Shown piece by piece: positions 10,446-21,060 of a DNA stretch of 64,000 bases. Under the pieces are notes generated by a model. The model was not told the DNA's origin and searched no databases. It saw only the letters and a program-made list of their open reading frames with translations. The stretch spans positions 1 through 64,000 of the forward strand of contig JABYQQ010000005.1 of assembly GCA_022605405.1 (NCBI GenBank). The letters run 5' to 3'. Numbering within the stretch: the stretch's first letter is position 1; every line of letters begins with the position of its first letter. Source of the DNA: Earliella scabrosa. Taxonomy: Eukaryota; Basidiomycota; Agaricomycetes; Polyporales; Polyporaceae. The position numbers were made by a program, and so were the translations under genes.

Positions 10446-11575
10446 ATCGATCGCATACTACCTCTCGAGCTCCTCGAGCAAGTATTCGCCCTCGCCTGTA
10501 CAGATGGCGGGTTCACAGGCTGCTCCCTCTCCCGCGTCTCCAAATCTATCCGTGAGGTCGTCCGCCCCGTCCGCTTCACCACCACCGTCCTCCGCTCCCC
10601 GAAGCGCGACGCCTCCCAACAAGTCGCACACTTCGTCCAATGCTTCACCGCCGAACGCGCCCGCGCCCTGCAGTCCCATTCCCAGTCCCAGAATCCTGCG
10701 CCGCATCCGTCCGTCCCGAAAGTCAGACACCTCTTCCTCGCCTCCGCGCCGCGCACGACCGCGCTCGTCAAACACCGGTTCCCAGAGCCAGACACGGAGC
10801 AGGACGCGTTCCAGCGCGCCGTGTCCGCGCTCATCGAGCTCGTCGCGCCCGACCTCCACACCCTCTTCGTCCTTCACGGCCACCGGCCGTGGGTCGACGA
10901 GCTCGCGCTCCCCGCCTTCGGGCGCACAGCCTTCCCGCTCCTGGAGGAACTCCACCTGTACGGCGGCGGGCTGATGTTCGCGCCGGAGGGGCGCCGGGTG
11001 GGCCCAGTGCGCATTCCTGCTGACGCTTCCGCAGGCGAGCATGGGGAAACGGAGGCCGAGTGCGCGCCCCTCCCGCGCCTGAGGCGTCTGCACCTCATGT
11101 GCACCGAGCACGGGGAGAGCTTCACAGGCATGGACCTCCGCCGCTGGGCCGCCCGCGCGCCCGGCATCACGCGGCTGCGGTACTCGAACCTCGGGCACGC
11201 CTTCCGTCTCCTCGTTCCTGACATCGGGCAACTCGGTGAGCCTGGTCTCCATGTTTACGTTCACGGACCATTTTCGGCCGACAGGCACTCACGTACAAAA
11301 CCGCAGGTGAAGGCCTCGCGCTGGCGCACCTCAAGGTATTCATCGTCGAGCCCGGACCGCCCCCGCCAAAGGGAGGCTTCTGCGGGACTCCCCGGGTCTC
11401 GTATAGTATGTTCATCAAGGCGCTCACCAGCGCGCACGAGCAGGCCACACGGCCGTGGACGTTGCTCCCCGTCTCGCGAGCACTGCGCGAGCCTGACTTT
11501 GAGCCGATCGCGCAGCAGCAATGGGCGGATTGGCTGGAGGGCCGGCCGGGGTGCTGGGCAGCGGACGCTAGTTGA
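10446..11575 (+). CDS. F-box/LRR-like protein, family copy 1 (no ATG in frame)
   Basis: Coding runs from about 10446 to 11235, then 11307-11575 after a 71-nt intron (GTGAGC...GCAG, phase 1). The start of the F-box reads LPLELLEQVFALACTDGG then CSLSRVSKSIREVVRP. LRR-like strands follow (LPRLRRLHLM), and the C-terminal exon ends WADWLEGRPGCWA. The same order, the same phase-1 last intron and the same tail occur in three other genes in this window, so the family assignment is secure. Members are presumed SCF ubiquitin-ligase substrate adaptors, which is inference. In frame there is a TAG near 10411 and no ATG before the F-box. The expected start position reads ACC ATC GAT, one base from a good start context. 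The gene may be start-less, or begin in an unseen upstream exon. Confidence 0.65.
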
Positions 11576-12115
11576 GGAGGCTGCAGCAGGCGGAAGGGAG
11601 GAATGGTGCGGAGAGAGATTGTGTGGTTAGATTGCGGCACTACTGCCAAGTTCCGAGTCCAACAGGGCAAAGCTGTCTAAGTACTGTACAATACATCCGG
11701 ATCCCCACGTGCGTGCAAGCGAACAGCGAAACGATCGACCCCAACGAATCCGAAAGCTGCAGGGAGAGGAAGGAACGAAACGTCATCTATGTCGTGACAG
11801 AACCGGAGCCCCGAGCCCCAAAAAGACAAACCGAAACCAGACCGAACGCGACAACCGAGCAGACGAATGATCCGAACTTTGTGGGTCCTTGGAGAACGTT
11901 GAAGATCGTAGAGATGCTAAGTAAAGCTTGCGATGCGAATCATGACATCCCGAGAGTGTAGGAATGTAGAGAGTATGAGTGGAGAAAAGAGCGGAGCCAA
12001 ACGGAGACATAATGATACACAATATACAGAGGGCACGGCGCCCCTCGGGTCGGGGAGCACTCGCACCCCCGGCGTACTCACACGCCGGGCCCAGCGGGCA
12101 GGCGTGGTTGGTTTC
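11576..12115. other. Intergenic, convergent gene ends
   Basis: 0.5 kb between convergent genes. No coding potential or repeats recognised. Confidence 0.5.
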
Positions 12116-15100
12116 TCAACCACGTTTCTTCTTCCCCTTCTTCCCCCTTGTACCCGTCGTCATCCCAGTGGCAGCACTGACCGACGACGCGACCGGCGAC
12201 GGCGCGCGGGCGACCGAAGGGATCGGGGTAGGCTCAATATCAGCAAGGGGCGTCGTCGGGCGACGCGGAGACCTACACACAAACACACAAGCACACAAAC
12301 GCAGCAAAAAGTCAGCATCCGCCCACAATCTCAACACACACCGACTGTTCACACTCACGGCGGGATCATCACAGGCTGGGTGATCGGCGTCGGCTCCGGG
12401 ATGGGGATGGGTATGACCGGCTCGGGCACGGGGAGCATCACAGCGGGCGGCGTGGGCGAGGACAAGTTCCTGCCTCCGCCCATCATCGGCGACCTTGGCC
12501 TGCCCATCTCGGACGGCGGGCGTGTCCCACCAACGACCGAGCCGCTGCTGCGAGTGGGGCCACCGACGATCGAGCCCGAGACGGAGCCGGACACGGACGC
12601 GGGGAGCGGCACACGGGCTGCACGCGTCGTGTGCGACGCCAGGCTCGTGCTTGTGCTCGAGCGCGGAGTAGGCGGGGCGGGATACGAGATGTTCGGCGGG
12701 ATGGGCGCGGCAGCGTACGCTGGCGTCGAGCGGCCCGACAGCTTCTTCGTGCGCGCGGGCGGTGTCGTCAGAGAGTCGACCGAGCCCATGCCAGACGACA
12801 CGCTCGATTCCGACGAGTCGTCGTCACGGCGCTTGATCGAGGCACGCGTATACGGACGGCTCGAGCCCGACTGGGAGCTTCGGCTCGAGGGCTGGAGGGG
12901 TATGACCGGCGGGGGCCCTTCGCCTGAGTAACTCGGGATCACACTCTCTGAGCGGACGGAGGGTGTGCCGCCGTAGATCGAAGGGGGCAGCGGTACGCCT
13001 GCTGGGCCGATGGTGCTGCCGCCGAACGACGAGGGAGGGAGCGGGACACCCGCTGGTCCAATCACGCTACTGCCGGCCGACGGGGAAGGGGGCCCCATTG
13101 GAACAAAGCCTGGAGGCGGCCAAGGTCCATCCATGATCACAGGTGGGATGACTGGACTGGTAGGAGCAGGAGGTTGTGTCGAGGGATCGGGCTCCGTCGG
13201 TGTCGAAGGGAGTGGCCGATCGGCGTCTTCCGCGCTCAGGAATGAACGATGAGGCTCCATGCCGTCCGTCCGCGAGATGTTGGACTCCGGTCGAGACTAG
13301 AAGGGTAATGAGGCACGCTCGGAAGGTATTGAGTTAGAATTATGAACTTACGGGCGGGACAACGGTGAAGCTTATCTCGTTAGACGACATGCTACCTCTG
13401 TTCTCTTGGGGTTGCCTGGGCGGAGGCTGTCGCAGAGTCGGGGTCGGCGCCGCAATGGCAGGAGACGGGGTCTCAGGAGACGAGTGAGGCGAATGGGGAG
13501 GCGCGTAAATGGGTGTAGGCGGCTGGTTCTCCCTACTGGGGTACCTCTGCATATGCTCCGGTACAGCGGAGCGGGGTGTGCCGTCGTAGCGACCGTAAGG
13601 CGTGCTCTCACGGGAAGGCTCCTCAGGTCGAACATACCGAGGTGCGCTCTCCGAGCGGTACATGCTCTCTGCACCGCCATAGCGAGGGGTGTTGGTTCTG
13701 TAGTAGTCATCAGAAGAGCGGGCCAAATTCTCTGCACTCCGTTGATAACGCGGAGTGGTGTCAGGGTACGTGGGGTTTTGTGGCGGCGGCGGATTCTGAG
13801 GTGGCGGAACTGGTGAAGCGACAGGCATACCAGGAGTAGGGGTCGGCATCTGGAAGCTCTGCGTCGATAGCTGGGAGAGTTTCTAAGTAAATGACCGGGT
13901 ATATGCGGGCGGTCACTCACATTCGGGTTCACGTATATCGGCGACGACGCAGATGATGTCCTCTCCCGTTCTTCTGCGATGGCACTGAGGACGTGGGGCC
14001 TGTCGCGCACGGTGCTCCTAAGCGTACTCTGCGAGGGTGCAACGGACGGCGGCCCGAGTATTTCGAACTGAGACATGGTCGTAGACTGTGACTCGGTAGA
14101 GTTCCGCCGTCTATGCTTTGGTCTACGACTAGGCTCTGGCTCCGGATTGGACGGTGGGGGAATCGGGACCGGTTCGTCAGGTATGTTCCTTACGTTGTTC
14201 AGAACCGCCGAGAGTGGGGGTGACGGTGACGTCGGTGGGGGCCGGGCCATCTCGTGGGGAGGCGGTAGGCGAATGCGCATGTCGTCGTCGATCTTGGGGA
14301 TCCAGCCGTCCGGAGGAATGTCGACTGGGGGATGCGAAGGCGACAAGACGTTGGCTACGGAGATGGGGCGGATATCGGGCTCTGACCGATTCCGTTGAGG
14401 TACAACGGGAGGTTCGGCAGGGGTGGGTATACGCGCGGGGGTGGTGACAGGAGGGGGCATAGCAAGGTTGTCGTCCATCGGCTGCGTGTAGTTGGGACCG
14501 GGGATACTCTCCGACTCTTCAGAGGAGGACGGGCGGGAGACTTGAGGAGGTTCATACGCACGCGCTCGGGGTGTGCCATACTCCATCTCCGTGACGGGCG
14601 CAGAGGGATAGGCCCGCTCACTGGCGACCGACCGTCCATGCTCGTAGCCCGCCGACCTGCCTTCCTCGTACCCCATCGCCCGCCCCTGCGCCAGACCCTC
14701 TTCGAGCCCCTGCCTCCTCCCCTCCTCCCTGGCGCGCAGGATGATCTTCTCCTCCTTGAGCTTCCTCGCCGTGCTCCGAGCCTTGGCTGCGGCCTCCTCC
14801 GCATCGACCCTCTGCGCCTCAAGCGCGTCGATGAGCTTCTGCGCCCGGCGAAGCTCCTCCCGCGCGTTCTCGTACTGCATCTTGTACAGCCGGAGCTCCT
14901 CGTTCGCGCGCGCAGAGGCCTGCTCCGCGGAGATCTTGGACTCGTTGGCCGACTTGAAGAGGGCGAGGACCTCCCGGGTCTTGTTCTCGGCCGCGTCCGC
15001 CCTGAGGCGCTCCGCCTTGAGCTGCTCGCTGAGGGTGAAGAGGGTCCGCTTGAGGTCCATGGTCTCGCGCTCGCGGGCGACGAGGACGCGGGCGACGTCG

Positions 15101-15276
15101 CGCATGGAGTTGAAGCCGTTCGTGCGGTCGCCATCCTTGGAGCGGCGCGTCTTACGGGTGTTCTCGCTTATGCTGGAGCGTGCGGACCGGGAGGGGAGGT
15201 CGATGGTGGGTGATTGGGAGGAAGAGGCGGAGGAAGAAGCGGATGAAGAGGAGGCAGAGGACTCGGACGATGCCAT
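12116..15276 (-). CDS. Coiled-coil plus Pro/Ser-rich protein of unknown function
   Basis: Four exons, 13921-15276, 13352-13849, 12359-13296 and 12116-12272, with all junctions in phase, give 982 residues. After a Ser-rich start, residues about 35-190 form a long coiled coil (ARVLVARERETMDLKRTLF, ELRLYKMQYENAREELRRAQ). Next is a GxxxGRxxGYxxGR-type stretch (GRRQGLEEGLAQGRAMGYEE). The remaining 700 residues are Pro/Ser-rich and probably disordered, with short repeats such as IGPAGVPLPPS occurring twice. The protein ends in a basic tail, GKKGKKKRG. No enzyme domain is visible. Such proteins are conserved but uncharacterised in basidiomycetes; a scaffold or cytoskeletal role would be a guess. The open frame continues upstream of 15276, but the ATG there begins the Ser-rich stretch and looks like the true start. 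Confidence 0.8.
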
Positions 15277-15861
15277 ATTACAGCGTGAGGTAGTGTACAG
15301 TCTGTGACGTCTTAGTTCGCTCAAAGCACACGCACAAGTTGGCACGTACCAGGCCGGATCGTGAGCTCGTGAACATGCAGGTCTTGTCCAAGGTAAGTTT
15401 GGCGTAATAGATGGCCAACACGACCTTGTACTCACCGTGAACAATGCGAAAGATAGGCGGAAAATGCGCGAAAGTGTCGCAGACGACGGTGTCCAAACAG
15501 ACCACCACTCCCAGCAGACGCCCATAGTTCACAATTAGCATCACGTAGACGCCCTCTTGACGTAATTCTGTAGCTACATTCGGTCTCGATCTGTCTCGAT
15601 CCATAAGTATCGCCTGACACATAAGTACACGACAGTGAACCACGATGGCCTTATAAAGACATCAAAACAACAGGAGTCGCGCTGCATATCTTACATCTCA
15701 TACTACATCTTTCATCACAAGTCAGTCGGCCAATGGCACGTCCTTTCGGAGATTTGTGTCAGAGAACTGGCACATTATTCTAAGCACAGTAGCACTCACC
15801 GCATGCACACTGGTACTTGGTTTCAAACAGAGAAGATGCGGTCAAACCGAGACATGGTGCG
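15277..15861. other. Intergenic, promoter side of the coiled-coil gene
   Basis: 0.6 kb; no gene, repeat or RNA recognised. Confidence 0.5.
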
Positions 15862-17038
15862 TCACTTGTTGGCGAAAAGGCGTTGAACAGGGTCAGAAAC
15901 GGTTTTCAAAACGCCGAGCATGCCTTGCGCGACTCTCTTGGACCGCCTTTTCTCCCGCCCAGAATTTCGGTATGCCGGCCGTGATGAGTTTGATTCGACC
16001 CAACACCCAGCGCCGCCTTGCAGCCGGTCCAACCATTGATGCTTCATAACCCCTTCCCAACCATCTTCGCTGTGGACCCAGTGGGGCAGTAATGTGATCG
16101 GACGAACGGGGTTCATGTACGCCACCGTGTTCGCAAGGTCCTCCTTGTACGCTGCGTACTCGAGGTAGACGTTCCCGCATCGTGCACCAGGTGCTGGGGG
16201 TGCCATAGGTTGAATCAGGACATGCGAGAGGTTGGGACAGGTGTCTGGCGGTTGGGATGGATCTGGTGCTGATAATAGTACCATCTTGAGCATGCGACAG
16301 ATGAGATTGCCCGACTCTATGCTCACCTATGAGTTCCTTCATGTCTCTTAATCCGGAGAAGCCGAGATTAGACAGACGAAGATGTGTGATGTGGGGGGCA
16401 CGAGTGCCGTCTTCCAACTTGAGGACACCATCGCCAAAGATGGAGCCGAAGTGCAGTTGAGTGAGACGAGGGTAGAAAGGGGAGCAGCAGTCCGCGCCTC
16501 CAGGGATGAACGGGTCGAACGCGGTGATGGTGAGTTCTTCTAGGAGGGGAAATCCAGAGCATGTGATCTCAGGCAGCATCGTGTATTTCTGCCACCCCTG
16601 CCACTGGACGAGGGAAAGCGAGTACAGACCGGGGGAGACGAGCTGCATGAATGCGATGAAGTCCGTGAGGTATCGCTTGTGCTCGCCTTCATTCTTCACT
16701 TCGGCAGCGACATCTCTCTGTTTGTTCACATATGTGGGCCAAGAGCACCAGTCTCCCCTGACGTCTTCGCCATCTGCGACCGATATGCACAGGTGTCGTA
16801 CAGTCGGAATACGACCACGCTCCTTCGCGGCCGCCGCGCGTTCCTTGTCAAAGGACTGCAGGAACTTCGCAAATTGCTGCCCGGTGCCCGAGGTGAGAGA
16901 GATTGAGTGAAATCGTGCGGCACGAGAGGTCTCCCGGATTCGCTTGGACACTAGAGACAAGGAGCAACCGGTGAATCCACCGTCGGTGCAGGACAGTGTG
17001 TAAATCTCCTCCAGAAGCTCTACTGCGAGCCCCTGCAT
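15862..17038 (-). CDS. F-box/LRR-like protein, family copy 2
   Basis: Exons 16327-17038 and 15862-16268 (58-nt intron, phase 1) give 372 residues. It starts MQGLAVELLEEIYTLSCTDG and continues CSLSLVSKRIRETSRAARF, the F-box-like N-terminus shared by the family. Residues 150-235 hold LRR-like strands (FPLLEELTITAFDPF, APHITHLRLSNLG). The last exon carries the family tail HQWLDRLQGGAGCWVE, followed by a unique basic extension. The closest relative in the window is the copy at 59.4-60.5 kb, with which it shares the SLVSGT/SLTSGT and HLCIS segments. Presumed SCF adaptor; target unknown. Confidence 0.85.
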
Positions 17039-17471
17039 GTCGTGTCACGTTGACTATGGCCAGGTTAGCAATTCAACGTCTAACGAGACACGCAAGTCGC
17101 TCACAATGAAGCTAGGAGGCTTGAAGCTTGAAACTCGATCGAGAGTGTGTGGTCTCTGACTCGGAGGTTGACATGACGAGCAGTACAGTTCCAGCGTGGG
17201 ATACCCGAATGCAGCGCAGTTGAAAGAAGTTGATATGTAGTTGCCACGACCTTCCGTTCATGGCGGACGCGCGCCACCACGGTGACTAGCGATATGTATT
17301 GACAACGTACGCAGATACGATACATGCAAGGCAGACAACATGAGATGACATGATATGACGAGACAAGACAGCCCGAGCCGAAACGTTGGAAGATATGATA
17401 TGAGAACAGAATAGACTGTGGACGAGCGAGGAACAGCATGCAAAGACGACGACGACGAGGGCAGAAGACGG
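17039..17471. other. Intergenic
   Basis: 0.43 kb between same-strand genes. Nothing recognised. Confidence 0.5.
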
Positions 17472-20400
17472 TCAGAAGTGATCGACGGTAAACGTCCACT
17501 TGCCGTGCTCGATGTCGAAGCCCTCAAACTGGGTGTGCTTCATGTTCCTCAGCCGCTTCAAGTGCTTCTGCGCCGCCGGGTTGCTCTCGTCCTTGATCGG
17601 CTCGCGCGTCGCCTTGTCCAGCGCCCAGCAGTGCACGAGCTCAATCCGCGCCTTCACGTTCAGCCCCGCCCCCGGCGGCGGCTTCTCCGCCTCGTCCGCG
17701 TCCGGGTACACGCTGCACTCCTTGTCGTCGAACCGCACCACCTCCCCGAGCAGGCTCGACAGCCGCGGCAGCCCCGTCAGGTCCACCGGCTCCAGGAACG
17801 TGATCTGCCCGTACCCGACACGGCCCACGACCAGCCCCCGGAACGACATGAGCTCGTCGTGGCCCATCGTCTTGAGCGTCTCCAGGTCGGGCTTCACCCA
17901 GTAGTCTCCCTCCTGCAGCTCCGACGGATCTCGCGGGCCCTTCGCCGGCGACGCAGGCACGCCCCGCGCTGACGAGCCCAGCTTCTGAAGCTGAGTTCGT
18001 GCTGCGGGGCTGGGCGATTCTTGACGAGGAACGGTGGTCAAGGAAGCCGCGGTCGCAGCTTCCATCTCGCGAGCGGCGATGCTCAGCTTCGGGTTGAAAG
18101 ACGGGCCTCCGGCAGCGGACTTGCTGAACAAGTCTGCTGCCTCGACCTTCTTGTCTAGGGTCAGCTTCTTAACGCTCTGACGGGCACCGCTGCCCAGTGT
18201 AGGGCTAGGGCCGCCGTTCGTCAGGAAGGCGTCAGGACCAAGAAGGCTCTTCGAGGAAGAGGCCTTGCTGAGGGACAGCGCGTTCGGCTTCCCGGACAGC
18301 AGGCTGCTGCCGAGCTGACTCGAGCCGACGCCAGGCGGTGTGGATGTTGACCCAAACCCACGCAGCTTCGTCGCAGCAGGAGCATATCGCAGCTGCAGTT
18401 GTGGGACAGGAGTTCGGGTAGGAACGTCCACAAAGTAGCCAGGTTTCTTCTTCGGCTGCTGGTCCAGCGTCACAGCGCGGGGACCGGGCGGCAGCATGCT
18501 GAAGATAGGCAAGTTCGTGCTAATGGGCTGCGCGATGGATGCCATCAGCGGTTGTTGTGACTGACCAAGGGCAGAGGCACCCATCGTCGCGGTAGATCCG
18601 CCCAAGGTACTGGTACCAAAAAGCGAATTGCCCTGCTGCTGCCCTGTCGACGTTGACGCGCCGAGAGGGGCAGCAGCTGGCTTGCCGAAGAGCGAACCAC
18701 CAAACGGGTTCGTGGTTTGTTGAGCCTGAGGCTGCTGCCCGAGAGTAGAGCCGAACAGGCCTCCAGTGGTGTTCTGGGTCTGGTTCTGTTGCGGCTGACC
18801 AAGGGTGGTGTTTGTTCCGAATCCACCACCAAACAACCCAGTACTTGGTTGGGTCGTAGTCGTTGCAGGCTTTGGAGCGCCGAATAGACCACCACCAAAC
18901 GCGTTTTGCTGTTGGGGCTGAGTGCCCGCCTGTTGTTGCTGTGGTTGTTGTGTTCCGAACAAACCTGTTCCGCCGCCGCCAAACAGGCCGCCTGTTTGCT
19001 GCTGAGCGGGTTGAGTGCCAAACACTGTAGTGAAAGTGAGCGATGGGAAGGGCATGGTATAAAGAAAGACACTTACAACCGCCTGGTTGGGGCTGCTGCT
19101 GTTGTTGCTGCTGTTGCTGTTGGGCATTCTGACCGAAGAGACCGCCGCCACCGCCAAAGAGACCACCTGCCGGCTGAGTCCCTTGTTGCTGTTGCGTATT
19201 GGTCCCGAATACACCAAAACCAGTCGAGGCAGGTTGTGTCGTGTTGGTGTTCCCTCCGAACAGGGGCTTGTTCTGCGTGTTGCCTGTAATGGAAGAGCAT
19301 GAGCACACAGGACAAGATGCTATCGCTTCATAGACTAGACGCACCGAATGCACCAAAACCAGCGGTCCCGGTATTCTGTTGCGCTGCTTGGCCAAACAGG
19401 CCACCGGCAGGGGGCTGCTGTTGGGTCTGCGGCTGGCCGAATGCCCCAGTTGACCCAAACCCTGTGGTAGTGGTCCCTACTCTGACTTCAGCATCCATGC
19501 GCCATCATACGACGTAGTGGACTCACCGAATGCTGGCTTCGGTTGATTGCTGCCGAATGCACCTCCTCCGCCGAAGATACCACCACCAGTCTGCTGCTGT
19601 GGGTTCTGAGGTTGGCCGAACGCGCCGAAGCCTGTCGTTTGCTGCTGTTGCTGCGGCTGCTGTTGGGTCTGACCAAACGCGCCTCCCCCACCGAACAGAC
19701 CAGTGCCAGTCGTCCCCGTCGTCGTGTTGGATGGCTGCCCGAAGGCATTGAAGCCAGCAGTTCCCGGCTGAGTGGTGCTCGTGTTACCGAAACCGCCGAA
19801 TGTAGTGCCAGTCGCAGCAGGTTGGCTCGCGTTCTGACCAAACAGGCCGGTCGCGGGTTGTTGAGAGGGCGCCCCAAACGATGCTTGTCCGAACCCTCCT
19901 GCTGTCTTCCGACCGGCTGCGTAGTCTTGAACACGGAGTTCCTGAAAATCATGCGTATGAACAAAGCGAAGGTGATGCGCATAAAGTACCACATACCTCA
20001 AAGGATGTCGACCTGTACTGTGGCATCGCCGTAATACTCTGATATTGCAAGTTACTGTTGTTGGTTGGGTCCTTCTCACTAAAGGCGGTGAAGGGGATGG
20101 TTGAACCATTTGTTACTTGCGCAACGGCATTCGCATCGGTAGCTGCCATGTTACACGCCGTTGAGTGGCAGAATACAATAAAACAAGGTTGAACACGCAC
20201 CATTGGTCGTACCACCGAATCCCGTAGCAGGTTTCCCGAACAGCCCACCACCACCGAACGCGGAGTTACTGGTGCTGGTTGACGGTTGAGCACCGAAGAT
20301 ACCTGTGCCAGTCCCAGTCCCTGTCCCCGTGTTCGCGGTCCCAAACGCACCCCCCGCACCGCCAAACGTCGACGTGCCTGTGCTGCCAAATGCGGTCCCG

Positions 20401-20841
20401 CCTCCTCCCCCGAAGGCCCCGAATCCTGTCGCTAGCTTTGGTTGGCCGAACGCGTTCCCGCCCGTTGACGTGTTGGCACCAAAGGCTCCTGCAGACAAGG
20501 CATGAGCGCGATCGACGCGGTCTGAGAGAGAACAATACGCACCACCGAACCCCGTCCCCGTCGTCCCCGAGCCCGATGCGCCCGCGGTGCCACCCAGGTT
20601 TCCAAACATTGGATTGGCTTGTGGCTGCTGCTGCTGTGGCTGCCCGAATGCGTTGGTGGTCGAGCCGAATGCTGGACGCGTGACAAAGCTGACAGGTTAA
20701 AAGGGCGCGCGAAATGAGTCGTGTTAAAGAGGGCTTACCGCCGGAGCCGAAGGCTGAGGGCTGTCCGAACGCAGAGGGCTGCTGCTGCTGGTTCTGCTGG
20801 GTGTTCCCCCACGTGGACGACACATTGCCGGAGCCAAACAT
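17472..20841 (-). CDS. NUP98: Nucleoporin NUP98/NUP116-type, FG-repeat, no NUP96 part
   Basis: Eight exons (20739-20841, 20543-20671, 20201-20488, 19997-20142, 19527-19941, 19345-19461, 19077-19283, 17472-19024) join in phase to give 985 residues. From the N-terminus: FG/GLFG repeats with poly-Gln spacers; a GLEBS motif in exons 4-5 (LQYQSITAMPQYRSTSFEEL then RVQDYAAGRK) that binds the Rae1/Gle2 mRNA-export factor; more GLFG repeats; a linker; and the C-terminal pore-anchoring/autoproteolytic domain (GDYWVKPDLETLKTM, RGLVVGRVGYGQITFLEPVD, and DIEHGKWTFTVDHF at the end). The stop codon follows HF directly, exactly where NUP98-NUP96 precursors are cut (HF^S). This is therefore a stand-alone NUP98 that needs no cleavage. 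It should sit on both faces of the nuclear pore and form the permeability barrier. Its start lies 219 bp from that of RPA135, in divergent orientation. Confidence 0.93.
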
Positions 20842-21060
20842 TTTGTGGGCGGAGGTCGTGTCGCGTCGTCGTGGTCGTCGTGAGCTCAGCGTTGTTCCGC
20901 AAGCGCGCTCCCCTCTCGACATCTCCTCTTCGGGCGGAGCTCGAAACGCGTCGCGCGCACTCCGGCCCTAGGCGTCAAAGTTTTTGCGAAGCGCCCATAC
21001 TCTGTTCTGCTCCCTGAATTTCGCCAAGGGCTCGCTGCCGTCCTCCCTACGCTGCTCGCC

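Noticed and set aside
9949..10974. Plus-strand 341-codon open frame
   Set aside because: It is a Ser/Pro/Arg-rich shadow in another frame of the GC-rich F-box gene and has no domain of its own.
12270..12310. CA-rich run that could be a microsatellite
   Set aside because: It lies inside an intron of the coiled-coil gene, is imperfect and short, and nothing suggests a function.
11933..12931. Plus-strand 332-codon open frame
   Set aside because: It lies antisense to the coiled-coil/proline-rich gene, whose four exons join in phase; the composition is what GC-rich antisense gives.
14395..15213. Plus-strand 272-codon open frame
   Set aside because: Antisense shadow of the coiled-coil region at 14.6-15.2 kb.
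19080..19130. CAG/CAA-type trinucleotide run as a microsatellite of interest
   Set aside because: It codes for a poly-Gln spacer of the NUP98 FG region, ordinary for this protein.
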